A stretch of 16,388 nucleotides of DNA from Actinomycetota bacterium (GTDB lineage Bacteria > Actinomycetota > Actinomycetes > Nanopelagicales > Nanopelagicaceae). The translations under genes and the position numbers were made by a program. Where the stretch lies: positions 1 to 16,388 of the forward strand of contig SYAM01000007.1 in assembly GCA_005787645.1 (NCBI GenBank), in the 5' to 3' direction. The notes beneath the pieces are model-generated. The model saw only the letters and a list, made by a program, of their open reading frames with translations. It ran no database searches and was not told the DNA's origin. Below are positions 1 to 6,516 of this stretch, piece after piece (the stretch's first letter is position 1; each line of letters begins with the position of its first letter).

Positions 1-495
1 AACAACTGGGTAGATAACGGGAACGGATCGTGGATTGCTCCTGTTCAACCGGATGCATTTCAGCAACCTCAGCAATATGGCGAGTGGAATAACTTCGGCA
101 AGCCCGCTGATTGGCAACCGCAACAGAACTGGCAGCCTCCAGCGACCTTCATGCCCCCGCAGAACTTTGACTCCGGATTCCAACCCGGATTCCAACCCGG
201 ATTCCAACCTGGATTTCAGGGTGGCTACCCACAGCCCATGCAAATGATCGCCAATAATGCATCAGTGCCATCAGGTGGCTACGTCGATGTGATGGCTTAT
301 TCACGCCAAGCACCAATGACCGATGCAAGTGGTTTCATGAAGCCACCCCAAACGGATAGTTCAGGCTTCCCAATTGCCCCAGATTCACCCATGCCGTCAT
401 TTGATGGTGCCTCACCCGTGGTTGAGATTGTCACGAGCTTTGATGACGTTGCAAAAGATCCAACAAATGACGTAGAGCAAACCCCTCAACAGTAA
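1..495 (+). CDS. Hypothetical Gln/Pro/Gly-rich protein, C-terminal part (5' end outside window)
   Basis: The frame is open from the first base to a TAA at 493-495, giving 164 visible codons; the start lies to the left of the window. I do not recognise the family. The visible part is low-complexity and probably disordered. Its first half is rich in Gln, Pro, Asn, Trp and Phe and contains a Gly-Phe-Gln-Pro tandem repeat (residues about 59-73 of the visible part). Its second half has several short Ser-Gly-Phe or Ser-Gly-Gly-Tyr segments, and the tail is acidic and ends in Gln-Gln. No membrane segment or catalytic motif is visible. The stop is 21 nt upstream of the start of the acidic Rho-N-like gene on the same strand, so the two are probably co-transcribed. 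The annotation as coding is secure because the long open frame and amino-acid repeat phase agree; the function is unknown. Confidence 0.75.
   Translation, partial: NNWVDNGNGSWIAPVQPDAFQQPQQYGEWNNFGKPADWQPQQNWQPPATFMPPQNFDSGFQPGFQPGFQPGFQGGYPQPMQMIANNASVPSGGYVDVMAYSRQAPMTDASGFMKPPQTDSSGFPIAPDSPMPSFDGASPVVEIVTSFDDVAKDPTNDVEQTPQQ
175..219 (+). repeat. 12-bp in-frame tandem repeat (Gly-Phe-Gln-Pro)
   Basis: Three 12-bp units (175-186, 187-198, 199-210) and a partial, slightly diverged fourth unit (211-219) encode Gly-Phe-Gln-Pro four times, the last one lacking Pro. The first two units are identical and the third differs at its final base, so this is a recent and slippage-prone expansion within the coding sequence. 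Confidence 0.9.
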
Positions 496-516
496 CCCAA
501 AGCGAGAGGAAGAGAA

Positions 517-1143
517 ATGGCGGGAAAAAAGTCAGGTTCAGATAACCCCTGGGCCGAGATGAGTCGTTTAAATTTAAATGACAAAGAAGCGAAGGCTCCA
601 GCCTCTGACTCACCTCGAGCTGCAACTATCAAGTCAGATGCTCTTAAGGAAGAAGCCAAATCACCTGCAGCGAAAGAGGAAATGGTCGAAAAAACTGCAG
701 TAATGAGTGGGGCAGTTGCTACTAAAATCGAAGAAAGAGCTCTTGATACCAAAGGGGAAGGCGAGGAATTGGCCGAGAATGAAGAGGTAGTTGAATACTC
801 TGCAGATGAATTGCAAGAAATGTCACTGAAAGAGTTACAAGCTATTGCCAAGGAAAATGGTGTTGATTTCAAAGGTCTCAGTAAAGAGGAGTTAATCGAC
901 GCCATCATCGAAGAGAATGGAACTGTTGAAGAGGAAGAAGAAATCCTTCTCGAGGATGTAGAAGAATCTGATGAAGAGGAACTCGAAGAAGAGGAAATTG
1001 ATGGTGAGATGTCACTCGAGGAAGCCATGGCGCTCCTTGGAGAAGATAGTGAAACCGAAGAAGATTTCAGCGACGTAGAGTTCGAAGAAGTAGAAGAGGT
1101 CGTGCAAGAAGGCGATGTAAACTTTGAATCAGGTAGCAACTAA
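517..1143 (+). CDS. Highly acidic protein with a Rho N-terminal-like domain
   Basis: This encodes 208 residues. ATG 517 is preceded by a clear Shine-Dalgarno sequence (GAGAGGAAGAG, about 504-514). Three zones are visible: a Lys/Ala/Glu-rich N-terminus (1-90), a compact Rho_N/SAP-like helical module (about 96-134, containing LQEMSLKELQAIAKENG and then LSKEELIDAIIEENG), and a Glu/Asp-dominated tail (about 136-208). The Rho_N module is known from the N-terminus of transcription terminator Rho and from other proteins, where it is thought to help nucleic-acid binding or to serve as a small helical adaptor. No helicase, nuclease or membrane segment is present, so this is not Rho itself. It follows the Gln/Pro-rich gene by 21 nt in a likely operon, and its 3' end meets the convergent nucleotidyltransferase gene after 20 bp. 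The molecular role is unknown; an adaptor or nucleic-acid-associated protein is an inference. Confidence 0.8.
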   Translation: MAGKKSGSDNPWAEMSRLNLNDKEAKAPASDSPRAATIKSDALKEEAKSPAAKEEMVEKTAVMSGAVATKIEERALDTKGEGEELAENEEVVEYSADELQEMSLKELQAIAKENGVDFKGLSKEELIDAIIEENGTVEEEEEILLEDVEESDEEELEEEEIDGEMSLEEAMALLGEDSETEEDFSDVEFEEVEEVVQEGDVNFESGSN

Positions 1144-1163
1144 AGTTTAGTTGTGGATTTGAT

Positions 1164-1859
1164 TTATTTTACGCTTTCGTTGGCGCGCTCTAGATCTTCA
1201 GGAAAGTCAACCTCAACTGCAAACAAATCAGAAATGTCGACCGGCACAAACGAGGCTCTGTCTTTTTCGATTGATATCTCAATCCCTCGTTCAAAGTAAT
1301 CGTTATCAGCCACTTCCTCAAGTCTTTTTACGAGAGCACTCTTATCTTTCGCAGCGACAAAGTTGATACCCACTGCTTCACCAAGAGCGTTTACCACTCT
1401 TTTCGAGAGTTCTTTGATGTTTCCAGCGTTATCGACTGTGTATTTCACTTCTTCTTCAGCAACTTTCGAAGTATTTACACAGATAAATGATTGATCCTTC
1501 TCGATAAGTGGTTTGATTCTCTCAAGAACTTTGGCATCAAATACAACGTCACCGTTCATCCAAAGCACGCCACCATCACAACTTGCTTTGAGCGCCCGCC
1601 AGAGGCTCTTGCTGGTATTAGTCTGATCAAAAAGCTCGTTGTAAATAAAAACTGCGCGAGGGTGAGCTTCCATGATCATTTCCATCTTGAACCCTACGAC
1701 AACACCAATTCGGGCCTGTTCTCCGAAAGCAAAAGTGATGTTGCTCATCTGTTGTTCCATGATGGTTCGACCATCTTTTAGAGGAGTGAGCGGCTTAGGC
1801 CATGGTTTTCCAAGGCGTGTGCCCATTCCTGCGGCAAGGATAATTACCTGTTGAACCAT
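1164..1859 (-). CDS. Sugar/polyol-phosphate nucleotidyltransferase (probable cytidylyltransferase)
   Basis: This 231-aa protein has the NTP_transferase (GT-A-like Rossmann) fold. The N-terminal signature is ILAAGMGTRLG followed by PKPL (residues 7-24), the nucleotide-binding loop and Lys that contact the NTP. Asn81/Ser83 to Leu86 (NTSKSLW) resemble the substrate loop of LicC-type phosphocholine and inositol-phosphate cytidylyltransferases. NGD at 102-104 and EVD at 216-218 supply the expected metal-binding Asp residues. The enzyme should join CTP (less likely another NTP) to an alcohol or sugar phosphate in the cytoplasm, releasing pyrophosphate. A good Shine-Dalgarno (AAGGGAG) precedes ATG 1859. 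The gene starts 12 nt after the TagB-like gene on the same strand and lies close to two CDP-alcohol phosphotransferases, which makes CDP-alcohol synthesis the most economical role. The actual alcohol cannot be read from the sequence. Confidence 0.85.
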   Translation of the reverse strand: MVQQVIILAAGMGTRLGKPWPKPLTPLKDGRTIMEQQMSNITFAFGEQARIGVVVGFKMEMIMEAHPRAVFIYNELFDQTNTSKSLWRALKASCDGGVLWMNGDVVFDAKVLERIKPLIEKDQSFICVNTSKVAEEEVKYTVDNAGNIKELSKRVVNALGEAVGINFVAAKDKSALVKRLEEVADNDYFERGIEISIEKDRASFVPVDISDLFAVEVDFPEDLERANESVK

Positions 1860-1871
1860 GTCACTCCCTTA

Positions 1872-3107
1872 CTAACTTCGTCGCATCCGAGAGAGCGCAG
1901 ATACAGATGTATCGTGCTCAGCGATGGTGCGCTCTAATTCCCGATAGAAAGCAGCGGTGCTCTCGCCCGCTGCAATTCCTCCAAAATAGTACCGGCAGAC
2001 CTCTTGTCTCTTGTCGAACAACTCGTCGTGAGTAAGCACTTTTGTTAAAGCATCAGGTAAATCATTGATTGTTGTGTTATCAATTATGTATGCTGCCTTT
2101 GCTACCGGAGATTCCGCCTCTAATTCCAATCGGCTACTCCGTCGATCAGAGAGAAAAATAGCCCCTGATGGTTTGAGATAAAGGTAGTCAAGGGTCACGC
2201 TCGATATATCACTAATGAGTACATTCGTGTCTTTAAGAACACTCAAAACATCACCTGTTAAATGAATTTCGTGGGGTCCACGTGCGAGTTTTTTCATGAT
2301 GTATGTATGTGCATCTGAAATAAACGAATCCTTAGAATCCATGATTCTTGGATGGGGTTTATAGATAACGCGGCATCCGATTTGAGCGAGTGCAGCATCA
2401 ATAATTGCAGTGCCATAACAATCCATCGAGGTGTAATTATTGGCTTCATCTTCACCTTCCCACGTAGGAGCGTAGGTGATTGTCTTTAGCGCACTTTTCT
2501 CAAGTATTGGCGTGGTCTTTAGATCCAACTGAGGACGTCCAATGAGAATCAGTTTCTTTTCATCGAGCCAGGCCACGGCAGAGAGGTAACGATCCTTAGC
2601 GGCGGCACCCGCGACGAAGACTCGGTCATATGCCTTTGATTGGTTACTCACCATGGAGATTTTGTCGCTCTCACCATGATTCACATGGATATGCGCGGCT
2701 TGTTGATAGGCAAGTGTTTGGAAATTTTGATAAGAGTTATTTACATAGATCAGGGCTTTAAATTCGGATAACTCTAAAAGTTGCATGAGTGAGTCATATG
2801 TCCGTGCATGTACTACCAAAAGCGATGTGATTTTCTGTAGCTCTTCGGTGGTCGCAGCATGACGCGTGATAATCACCGGCCGTAAATGCGCTGGAGCATT
2901 CTCAAAGACTGGAATCCATTGCGCGATCTGATAGATCTTGGAGGGGGTGTCCGCAAAGAAAGCCGCCACTTGATGATTCTGTGCGCTATCTGTAGTGAAT
3001 GGCAGTAATTCTGGTGGGAAGACCAGGCGCTGTAGCGTCTTGGTCTTTCGCTTTAGCACCCGATAGAGACGCGCAACTGGGTTGCGTTCCCTTCGTCGTT
3101 GCGCCAT
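1872..3107 (-). CDS. CDP-glycerol glycerophosphotransferase-like protein (TagB/TagF family)
   Basis: This 411-aa protein matches the Glyphos_transf family of teichoic-acid polymerases and primases. Landmarks in order: a basic N-terminus (residues 1-30, possible membrane-surface contact), HVNHGES (141-147, with the conserved His144), DRVFVAG (161-167), TYAPTWEG (211-218), YKPHPR (249-254, with the conserved His252) and LISDISSVTLDY (297-308). These correspond to the two catalytic His regions and the nucleotide-binding Ser-Asp-Ser segment of TagF. Members transfer glycerol-phosphate or another polyol phosphate from its CDP form to a membrane-bound acceptor on the inner face of the membrane. It is the first gene of the leftward arm and is followed 12 nt later by the nucleotidyltransferase, which could make its CDP-activated donor. 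Start ATG 3107 has only a weak GGTGA motif upstream. Donor identity is unknown. Confidence 0.85.
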   Translation of the reverse strand: MAQRRRERNPVARLYRVLKRKTKTLQRLVFPPELLPFTTDSAQNHQVAAFFADTPSKIYQIAQWIPVFENAPAHLRPVIITRHAATTEELQKITSLLVVHARTYDSLMQLLELSEFKALIYVNNSYQNFQTLAYQQAAHIHVNHGESDKISMVSNQSKAYDRVFVAGAAAKDRYLSAVAWLDEKKLILIGRPQLDLKTTPILEKSALKTITYAPTWEGEDEANNYTSMDCYGTAIIDAALAQIGCRVIYKPHPRIMDSKDSFISDAHTYIMKKLARGPHEIHLTGDVLSVLKDTNVLISDISSVTLDYLYLKPSGAIFLSDRRSSRLELEAESPVAKAAYIIDNTTINDLPDALTKVLTHDELFDKRQEVCRYYFGGIAAGESTAAFYRELERTIAEHDTSVSALSRMRRS

Positions 3108-3146
3108 TTTTCACCATCTTTTCACTGCTCTGCAGGGGCTTGGCAT

Positions 3147-3153
3147 TAGAGTA
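3147..3153. promoter_or_regulatory. Candidate overlapping divergent -10 elements
   Basis: Between the divergent TagB-like and CDP-alcohol transferase genes, + strand TAGAGT (3147-3152) and - strand TACTCT (3153-3148) both fit the TAnnnT core of a -10 box and share almost all bases. The + box lies 7 nt before ATG 3160, which would give a leaderless mRNA. The - box would give a leader of roughly 30 nt for the gene starting at 3107. No convincing -35 is seen for either, so this rests on the -10 and spacing alone. Confidence 0.35.
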
Positions 3154-3159
3154 CCCGTT

Positions 3160-4248
3160 ATGGGGAAAGAACCGGGAGAAATGAGCGATAAATCCCTTAG
3201 GTTACGCGCTGCAGCGCGGGGAGATGATGGTTTTTTCTCTACGTTCGTCTTAAGGAAAATCTCTCGAACTTTCACAAATGTATTAGTAGAGACACCAATA
3301 AAACCAAATACTGTTACAGCGATATCGATACTCGTGGGATTATTGGCGGCATACATAGCCTCGACTGGACAATATTTGACCAGCGGAATTGTCTTTCTCT
3401 TTTCCTTGGTCCTTGATTGCGTGGATGGCGAGATTGCCAGATACAAGTCAGAATTTTCAGCACTAGGTGCCTGGCTTGATGCGCTCGCCGATCGTGTAAA
3501 GGAGTTTGCTTATGTGGGCGCGCTGGCATATAGCACCAACGAAGCGCAAACTTGGTGGTTGGCTCTAGCGTTGGTGATCCTTCAAACGGTTCGACACCTT
3601 AGTGATTATAACTTCGTAAAACTGCAGGATTCATATGAAGAGAAAAGAACTACGCCCACTGGAGAACGTTCAGGTCCTCGTTACTGGCTCAAAAGAGTTC
3701 TGAATTTGCCGATTGGTGAGCGATGGTTGCTCCTTGCCACTCTCCCACTTCTTACCTCAATAATTGATTCGTTCCAAATAATCATCATTGTAGGAATCTT
3801 CTCATTTGTTTACGTGGTTCTCGCTCGCGCGCGGAGAATTCTCACTTGGCCAGATAAATTGGTCTCAGCACCATTCTTACTTGTGCAACGAGATACCGTG
3901 ATTCCGATTAGGATTTCTGGGTCAAAGATTGCTTGGACATTTCCCTCTGCGCTGCGTGGATGCGAACTAGTCGCGTTGCTCATCATTCCTTTGGAGATTT
4001 CTCCTGCGCTGCATTTTCTTTTGGTTGTTTCAATAGCGCTCTGGCATTACACAAATCTCTATGATTCCTTGCAGGGACGCCCGGTGAGATATGGTCGAGC
4101 TGGATTGCGAGTTGCAGGTCGAATTTCCCTTTGTCTTCTTGGATATACTCTGGGCCTCGATAGCGAGATTGTTACCGGCTTAATTATTTATCTTGGTCTG
4201 CTCATCATCATTCGTGGCGGGCATAATGTAGCCAAGGGGGCGGTATGA
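3160..4248 (+). CDS. CDP-alcohol phosphotransferase, copy 1 (canonical active site)
   Basis: This integral membrane enzyme of the CDP-alcohol phosphatidyltransferase family has 362 aa from ATG 3160. The full family signature D-x2-D-G-x2-A-R-x8-G-x3-D-x3-D is present: Asp86, Asp89, Gly90, Ala93, Arg94, Gly103, Asp107 and Asp111. These residues bind the metal ions and CDP and provide the general base. Several hydrophobic segments follow (for example 53-85, 133-142, 188-220), and a C-terminal hydrophobic half extends beyond the minimal ~200-aa family domain. The enzyme should move an alcohol phosphate from a CDP-linked donor to a hydroxyl acceptor in the membrane. I chose ATG 3160 because a TAnnnT box lies 7 nt upstream; ATG 3181 (MSDKS) has GGGAG upstream but with only 2 nt spacing, and remains possible. 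The stop overlaps the next start (ATGA). Confidence 0.87.
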   Translation: MGKEPGEMSDKSLRLRAAARGDDGFFSTFVLRKISRTFTNVLVETPIKPNTVTAISILVGLLAAYIASTGQYLTSGIVFLFSLVLDCVDGEIARYKSEFSALGAWLDALADRVKEFAYVGALAYSTNEAQTWWLALALVILQTVRHLSDYNFVKLQDSYEEKRTTPTGERSGPRYWLKRVLNLPIGERWLLLATLPLLTSIIDSFQIIIIVGIFSFVYVVLARARRILTWPDKLVSAPFLLVQRDTVIPIRISGSKIAWTFPSALRGCELVALLIIPLEISPALHFLLVVSIALWHYTNLYDSLQGRPVRYGRAGLRVAGRISLCLLGYTLGLDSEIVTGLIIYLGLLIIIRGGHNVAKGAV

Positions 4249-5039
4249 GCCAGAGGATTTCAATTGATGAGCTAAGAGCGGTAACGCAACCTGAATCCGT
4301 GCTTGGTCGAGCAAATTCAGAGCACTGGGTTGCAGATTTATATTTGCGTAAGATCTCACCATACCTCACGCGCGTTCTCCTGCGAATGAATCTCTCACCT
4401 AACGCTGTTACTTGGTTGATGATCCTCACTGGTCTCTCCGCAGCCCTTTCATTATTGATTCCAGGGCTACTTGGCGTCTTTCTGGCATTGGTCTTAGGTC
4501 AGTTGCAGATGCTCTGGGATTGTTGCGACGGAGAGATTGCACGATGGAAAAAGCAGTTTTCACCTGCAGGAATCTTCCTCGATAAGTTGGGTCACTATCT
4601 CACCGAAAGTGCTATTGCCATTGCGCTCGGGCTGCGCCTTGCAGGATGGCCAGAAAAATCACTTGACTCAAGTAATTACTCGTTGATCGGCGCGCTCTTT
4701 GCGCTCATCATCGTTCTCAATAAAGCGCTCAACGACGCAGTCCATATCTCGCGTTATTTTGCTGGCTTACCAAAATTAGAGGATCGGGAATCTGTTGGGA
4801 GATCGCGTAGTTCGCTCATCGGAATAATGAAAGGAATTTTCAAGTTTATACCGCTTCATCGCATGTTTCACTCGGTCGAAATGACTATATGGATTTTCGT
4901 ACTTACCCTCCTTAGTTCTCTTATTGATGTGCGACTCCTAGATAACCTCTTTAATTGGATAATCCCACTAGTAATCTTTGTATTTATTGGTCACTTGGCA
5001 AGCATTCTCACCTCCAATAAGTTACGAGCAGGCGAATAA
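4245..5039 (+). CDS. CDP-alcohol phosphotransferase-like protein, copy 2 (His in place of the fourth Asp)
   Basis: This second membrane member of the CDP-alcohol phosphotransferase family has 264 aa. The visible signature is DCCDGEIAR (Asp92, Asp95, Gly96, Ala99, Arg100), then Gly109, Asp113 and, at the place of the fourth Asp, His117 (FLDKLGHYLTES, codon CAC). In characterised family members the fourth Asp is the proposed catalytic base, so this protein either uses His as the base or has an altered role. An N-terminal soluble stretch (1-50, ELRAVTQPESV and EHWVADLYLRKISPYLTR) precedes the first hydrophobic segment. I recall closely similar proteins, also with GHY, in Streptomyces, so the change is probably a subfamily trait and not damage. 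Start ATG overlaps the upstream stop by 4 bp and has Shine-Dalgarno AAGGGGG (4234-4240), so translation is coupled. Confidence 0.85.
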   Translation: MSQRISIDELRAVTQPESVLGRANSEHWVADLYLRKISPYLTRVLLRMNLSPNAVTWLMILTGLSAALSLLIPGLLGVFLALVLGQLQMLWDCCDGEIARWKKQFSPAGIFLDKLGHYLTESAIAIALGLRLAGWPEKSLDSSNYSLIGALFALIIVLNKALNDAVHISRYFAGLPKLEDRESVGRSRSSLIGIMKGIFKFIPLHRMFHSVEMTIWIFVLTLLSSLIDVRLLDNLFNWIIPLVIFVFIGHLASILTSNKLRAGE

Positions 5040-5043
5040 AAAG

Positions 5044-5907
5044 GTGAAAAGAAGAGTTGGTGCGGTACTTCTCACGATGGGTAAGCGCCCTACAGAATTG
5101 GCACGCGCCCTGCAATCATTGAAGAGTCAGGTGGGTGTCGAATTAGATCTAGTCATCGTGGGAAATAGTTGGAACCCTGCATCGGCGTACCCAAATGAAA
5201 AAACTCATTATCTACCCGAGAATCTTGGGATACCTGCAGGGAGAAATGCCGGCGTCTCAAAAGTATCAGGTGAATTTCTCTTCTTTCTCGATGATGATGC
5301 CTATTTAGATTCAACAGATGCGATTGCTGTCCTGATAACCAAGTTCGAGCAGCATCCAGATTGGGGAGTAATTCAACCGCGAGTAGTGCCGGATGGAGAA
5401 GGGATTGCGCCATCGCGTTGGATTCCACGACTTCGGATTGGCGATTCAATGGAGAGTTCACCAGCGACTACTCTGTGGGAAGGAGCAGTGATCATTCGCC
5501 GAACCCTCTTTGATGCAATTGGCGGATGGCCAGGCAACTTCTTTTACGCGCATGAAGGTATCGAGTTGGTTTGGCAGGTTTATAACCAAGGGTTTTTAGC
5601 GTGGTACGCGGCTGATGTAACTGTGAAACATCCAGTTATACAACCTACGCGGCACGCTGAGTTTTATCGCTTGAATGCTCGTAATCGGGTTTGGTTGGCC
5701 AAGCGCAATCTCCCATTTCCCATCTCAGGCATTTACATATTTGTTTGGTTTGCTATTTCAATGATCCGGATGCGGGATTTGAGTTCTCTCATCTCTTGGT
5801 TGCGAGGGTTGAGCAGCGGAATCGGTACAAGCGCGGGAAAGCAGAGGAAATTGAGCTGGAGAGCGCTAGTTGCCCTTGGGCGAGCAGGAAGATTTCCAAT
5901 CATTTAG
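5044..5907 (+). CDS. Family 2 glycosyltransferase
   Basis: This is a cytoplasmic or membrane-associated GT-A glycosyltransferase of 287 aa counted from GTG 5044. That start lies 4 nt after the upstream stop and has AGCAGGCGA about 8 nt before it; the upstream ATG at 4978 would overlap the preceding gene by 62 nt with a non-family N-terminus. Family marks are VGAVLLTMGKRP (5-16), the NLGIPAGRNAG loop (60-70), the metal and nucleotide-sugar binding FLDDDAYL (81-88, Asp83-85) and the acceptor-side WEGAVIIRR to HEGIELVWQ region (145-178, Glu171/Glu174 probably including the catalytic base). A hydrophobic segment at 225-242 may sit in the membrane. As the third gene of the rightward arm it probably adds a sugar to the product of the CDP-alcohol transferases. 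Donor and acceptor are unknown. Confidence 0.87.
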   Translation: MKRRVGAVLLTMGKRPTELARALQSLKSQVGVELDLVIVGNSWNPASAYPNEKTHYLPENLGIPAGRNAGVSKVSGEFLFFLDDDAYLDSTDAIAVLITKFEQHPDWGVIQPRVVPDGEGIAPSRWIPRLRIGDSMESSPATTLWEGAVIIRRTLFDAIGGWPGNFFYAHEGIELVWQVYNQGFLAWYAADVTVKHPVIQPTRHAEFYRLNARNRVWLAKRNLPFPISGIYIFVWFAISMIRMRDLSSLISWLRGLSSGIGTSAGKQRKLSWRALVALGRAGRFPII

Positions 5908-5915
5908 TCGATTCT

Positions 5916-5934
5916 GGCTTAATGAGCCTTTTTT
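5916..5934 (+). terminator. Weak intrinsic terminator candidate
   Basis: GGCT (5916-5919) and AGCC (5925-5928) can form a 4-bp stem with a 5-nt loop, followed by six T residues (5929-5934), just after the glycosyltransferase stop. The stem is short, so termination may be partial; it would separate the envelope cluster from the next gene. Confidence 0.35.
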
Positions 5935-5937
5935 GAT

Positions 5938-5943
5938 TATTCT
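5938..5943 (+). promoter_or_regulatory. Candidate -10 element for a leaderless transcript
   Basis: TATTCT fits the -10 core and ends 6 nt before ATG 5950. No Shine-Dalgarno sequence precedes that ATG. A -35 match at the proper distance is poor (TGGCTT at 5915-5920). Confidence 0.4.
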
Positions 5944-5949
5944 CTTCAC

Positions 5950-6501
5950 ATGTCGAAAAAAGCATCGAGAGTCGCACATTCTCTAGAGAATCTCCTTTTC
6001 CAAGCGCGCTGGATATTAGCGCCACTTTACGTGGGTTTGGTTTTCGCACTCATTGCTCTGATTTACCGGTTCATACTTGAATTTATTCATCTTGTTGAGA
6101 ATCTTGGTCAAAAAGATCCACATGTTTTCACTCTGGATCTTCTTGCTCTCTTGGATTTGACGTTAATTGGCAATCTCATTCTTATAGTTATTCTTGCAGG
6201 CTATGAAAACTTCGTCTCACGCATTGATGCGGCTCACGAATCTGATGATCGACCTCATTGGATGGGTACTATCGACTTCTCTGGATTGAAAATAAAATTA
6301 ATTGGTTCACTGGTGGCAATCTCTGTCATTGAACTTTTAAAGGATTTCATCGAACTTGCTGGAGATAAAGAGGTTGGCGAGGGCACTATTTGGCGCGTCA
6401 TCATTCACCTCACCTTTGTTGCCTCCGGAGTCTTGTTCGCGCTAATGGATTGGATCGCTGATAAGCGTGAAGTTCACGGCCCAAGTGCCTCCAAGAAGTA
6501 A
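5950..6501 (+). CDS. UPF0114 (YqhA-type) membrane protein
   Basis: This 183-aa integral membrane protein resembles the UPF0114/YqhA family, whose biochemical role is not established as far as I know. Features supporting this: ENLLFQARWILAPLYVGL at the N-terminus (13-30), a long first membrane helix (about 20-42), the segment LLALLDLTLIGNLILIVILAGYENFVSR (about 63-90), where the Gly-Tyr-Glu-Asn-Phe-Val-Ser stretch is typical of the family, the FSGLKIKLIGSLVAISVIELLK helix region (about 109-130), and a last helix near 152-170 ending in a charged tail. The length is close to E. coli YqhA (about 160 aa) with a slightly longer C-terminus. No Shine-Dalgarno is seen; the TATTCT box 6 nt upstream suggests a leaderless start. 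The DMT-type transporter gene follows after 15 nt, probably in one transcript. Confidence 0.82.
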   Translation: MSKKASRVAHSLENLLFQARWILAPLYVGLVFALIALIYRFILEFIHLVENLGQKDPHVFTLDLLALLDLTLIGNLILIVILAGYENFVSRIDAAHESDDRPHWMGTIDFSGLKIKLIGSLVAISVIELLKDFIELAGDKEVGEGTIWRVIIHLTFVASGVLFALMDWIADKREVHGPSASKK

Positions 6502-6516
6502 TCAAGCTTCTTAAAC

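Noticed and set aside
486..1139. Long antisense open frame (Ser-rich, 217 codons) opposite the acidic protein gene
   Set aside because: It is the mirror of Glu/Asp-rich codons, has no recognisable domain, and the + strand gene has a good Shine-Dalgarno and a Rho_N-like domain.
1144..1163. Terminator between the two convergent genes at the left
   Set aside because: Only 20 AT-rich bases with no stem-loop; nothing can be supported.
6493..6512. AAGAAG/CTTCTT inverted pair as a terminator after the UPF0114 gene
   Set aside because: The stem is AT-rich, 6 bp, with no T run, and it overlaps the stop codon and precedes the closely spaced DMT gene; a terminator is unlikely.
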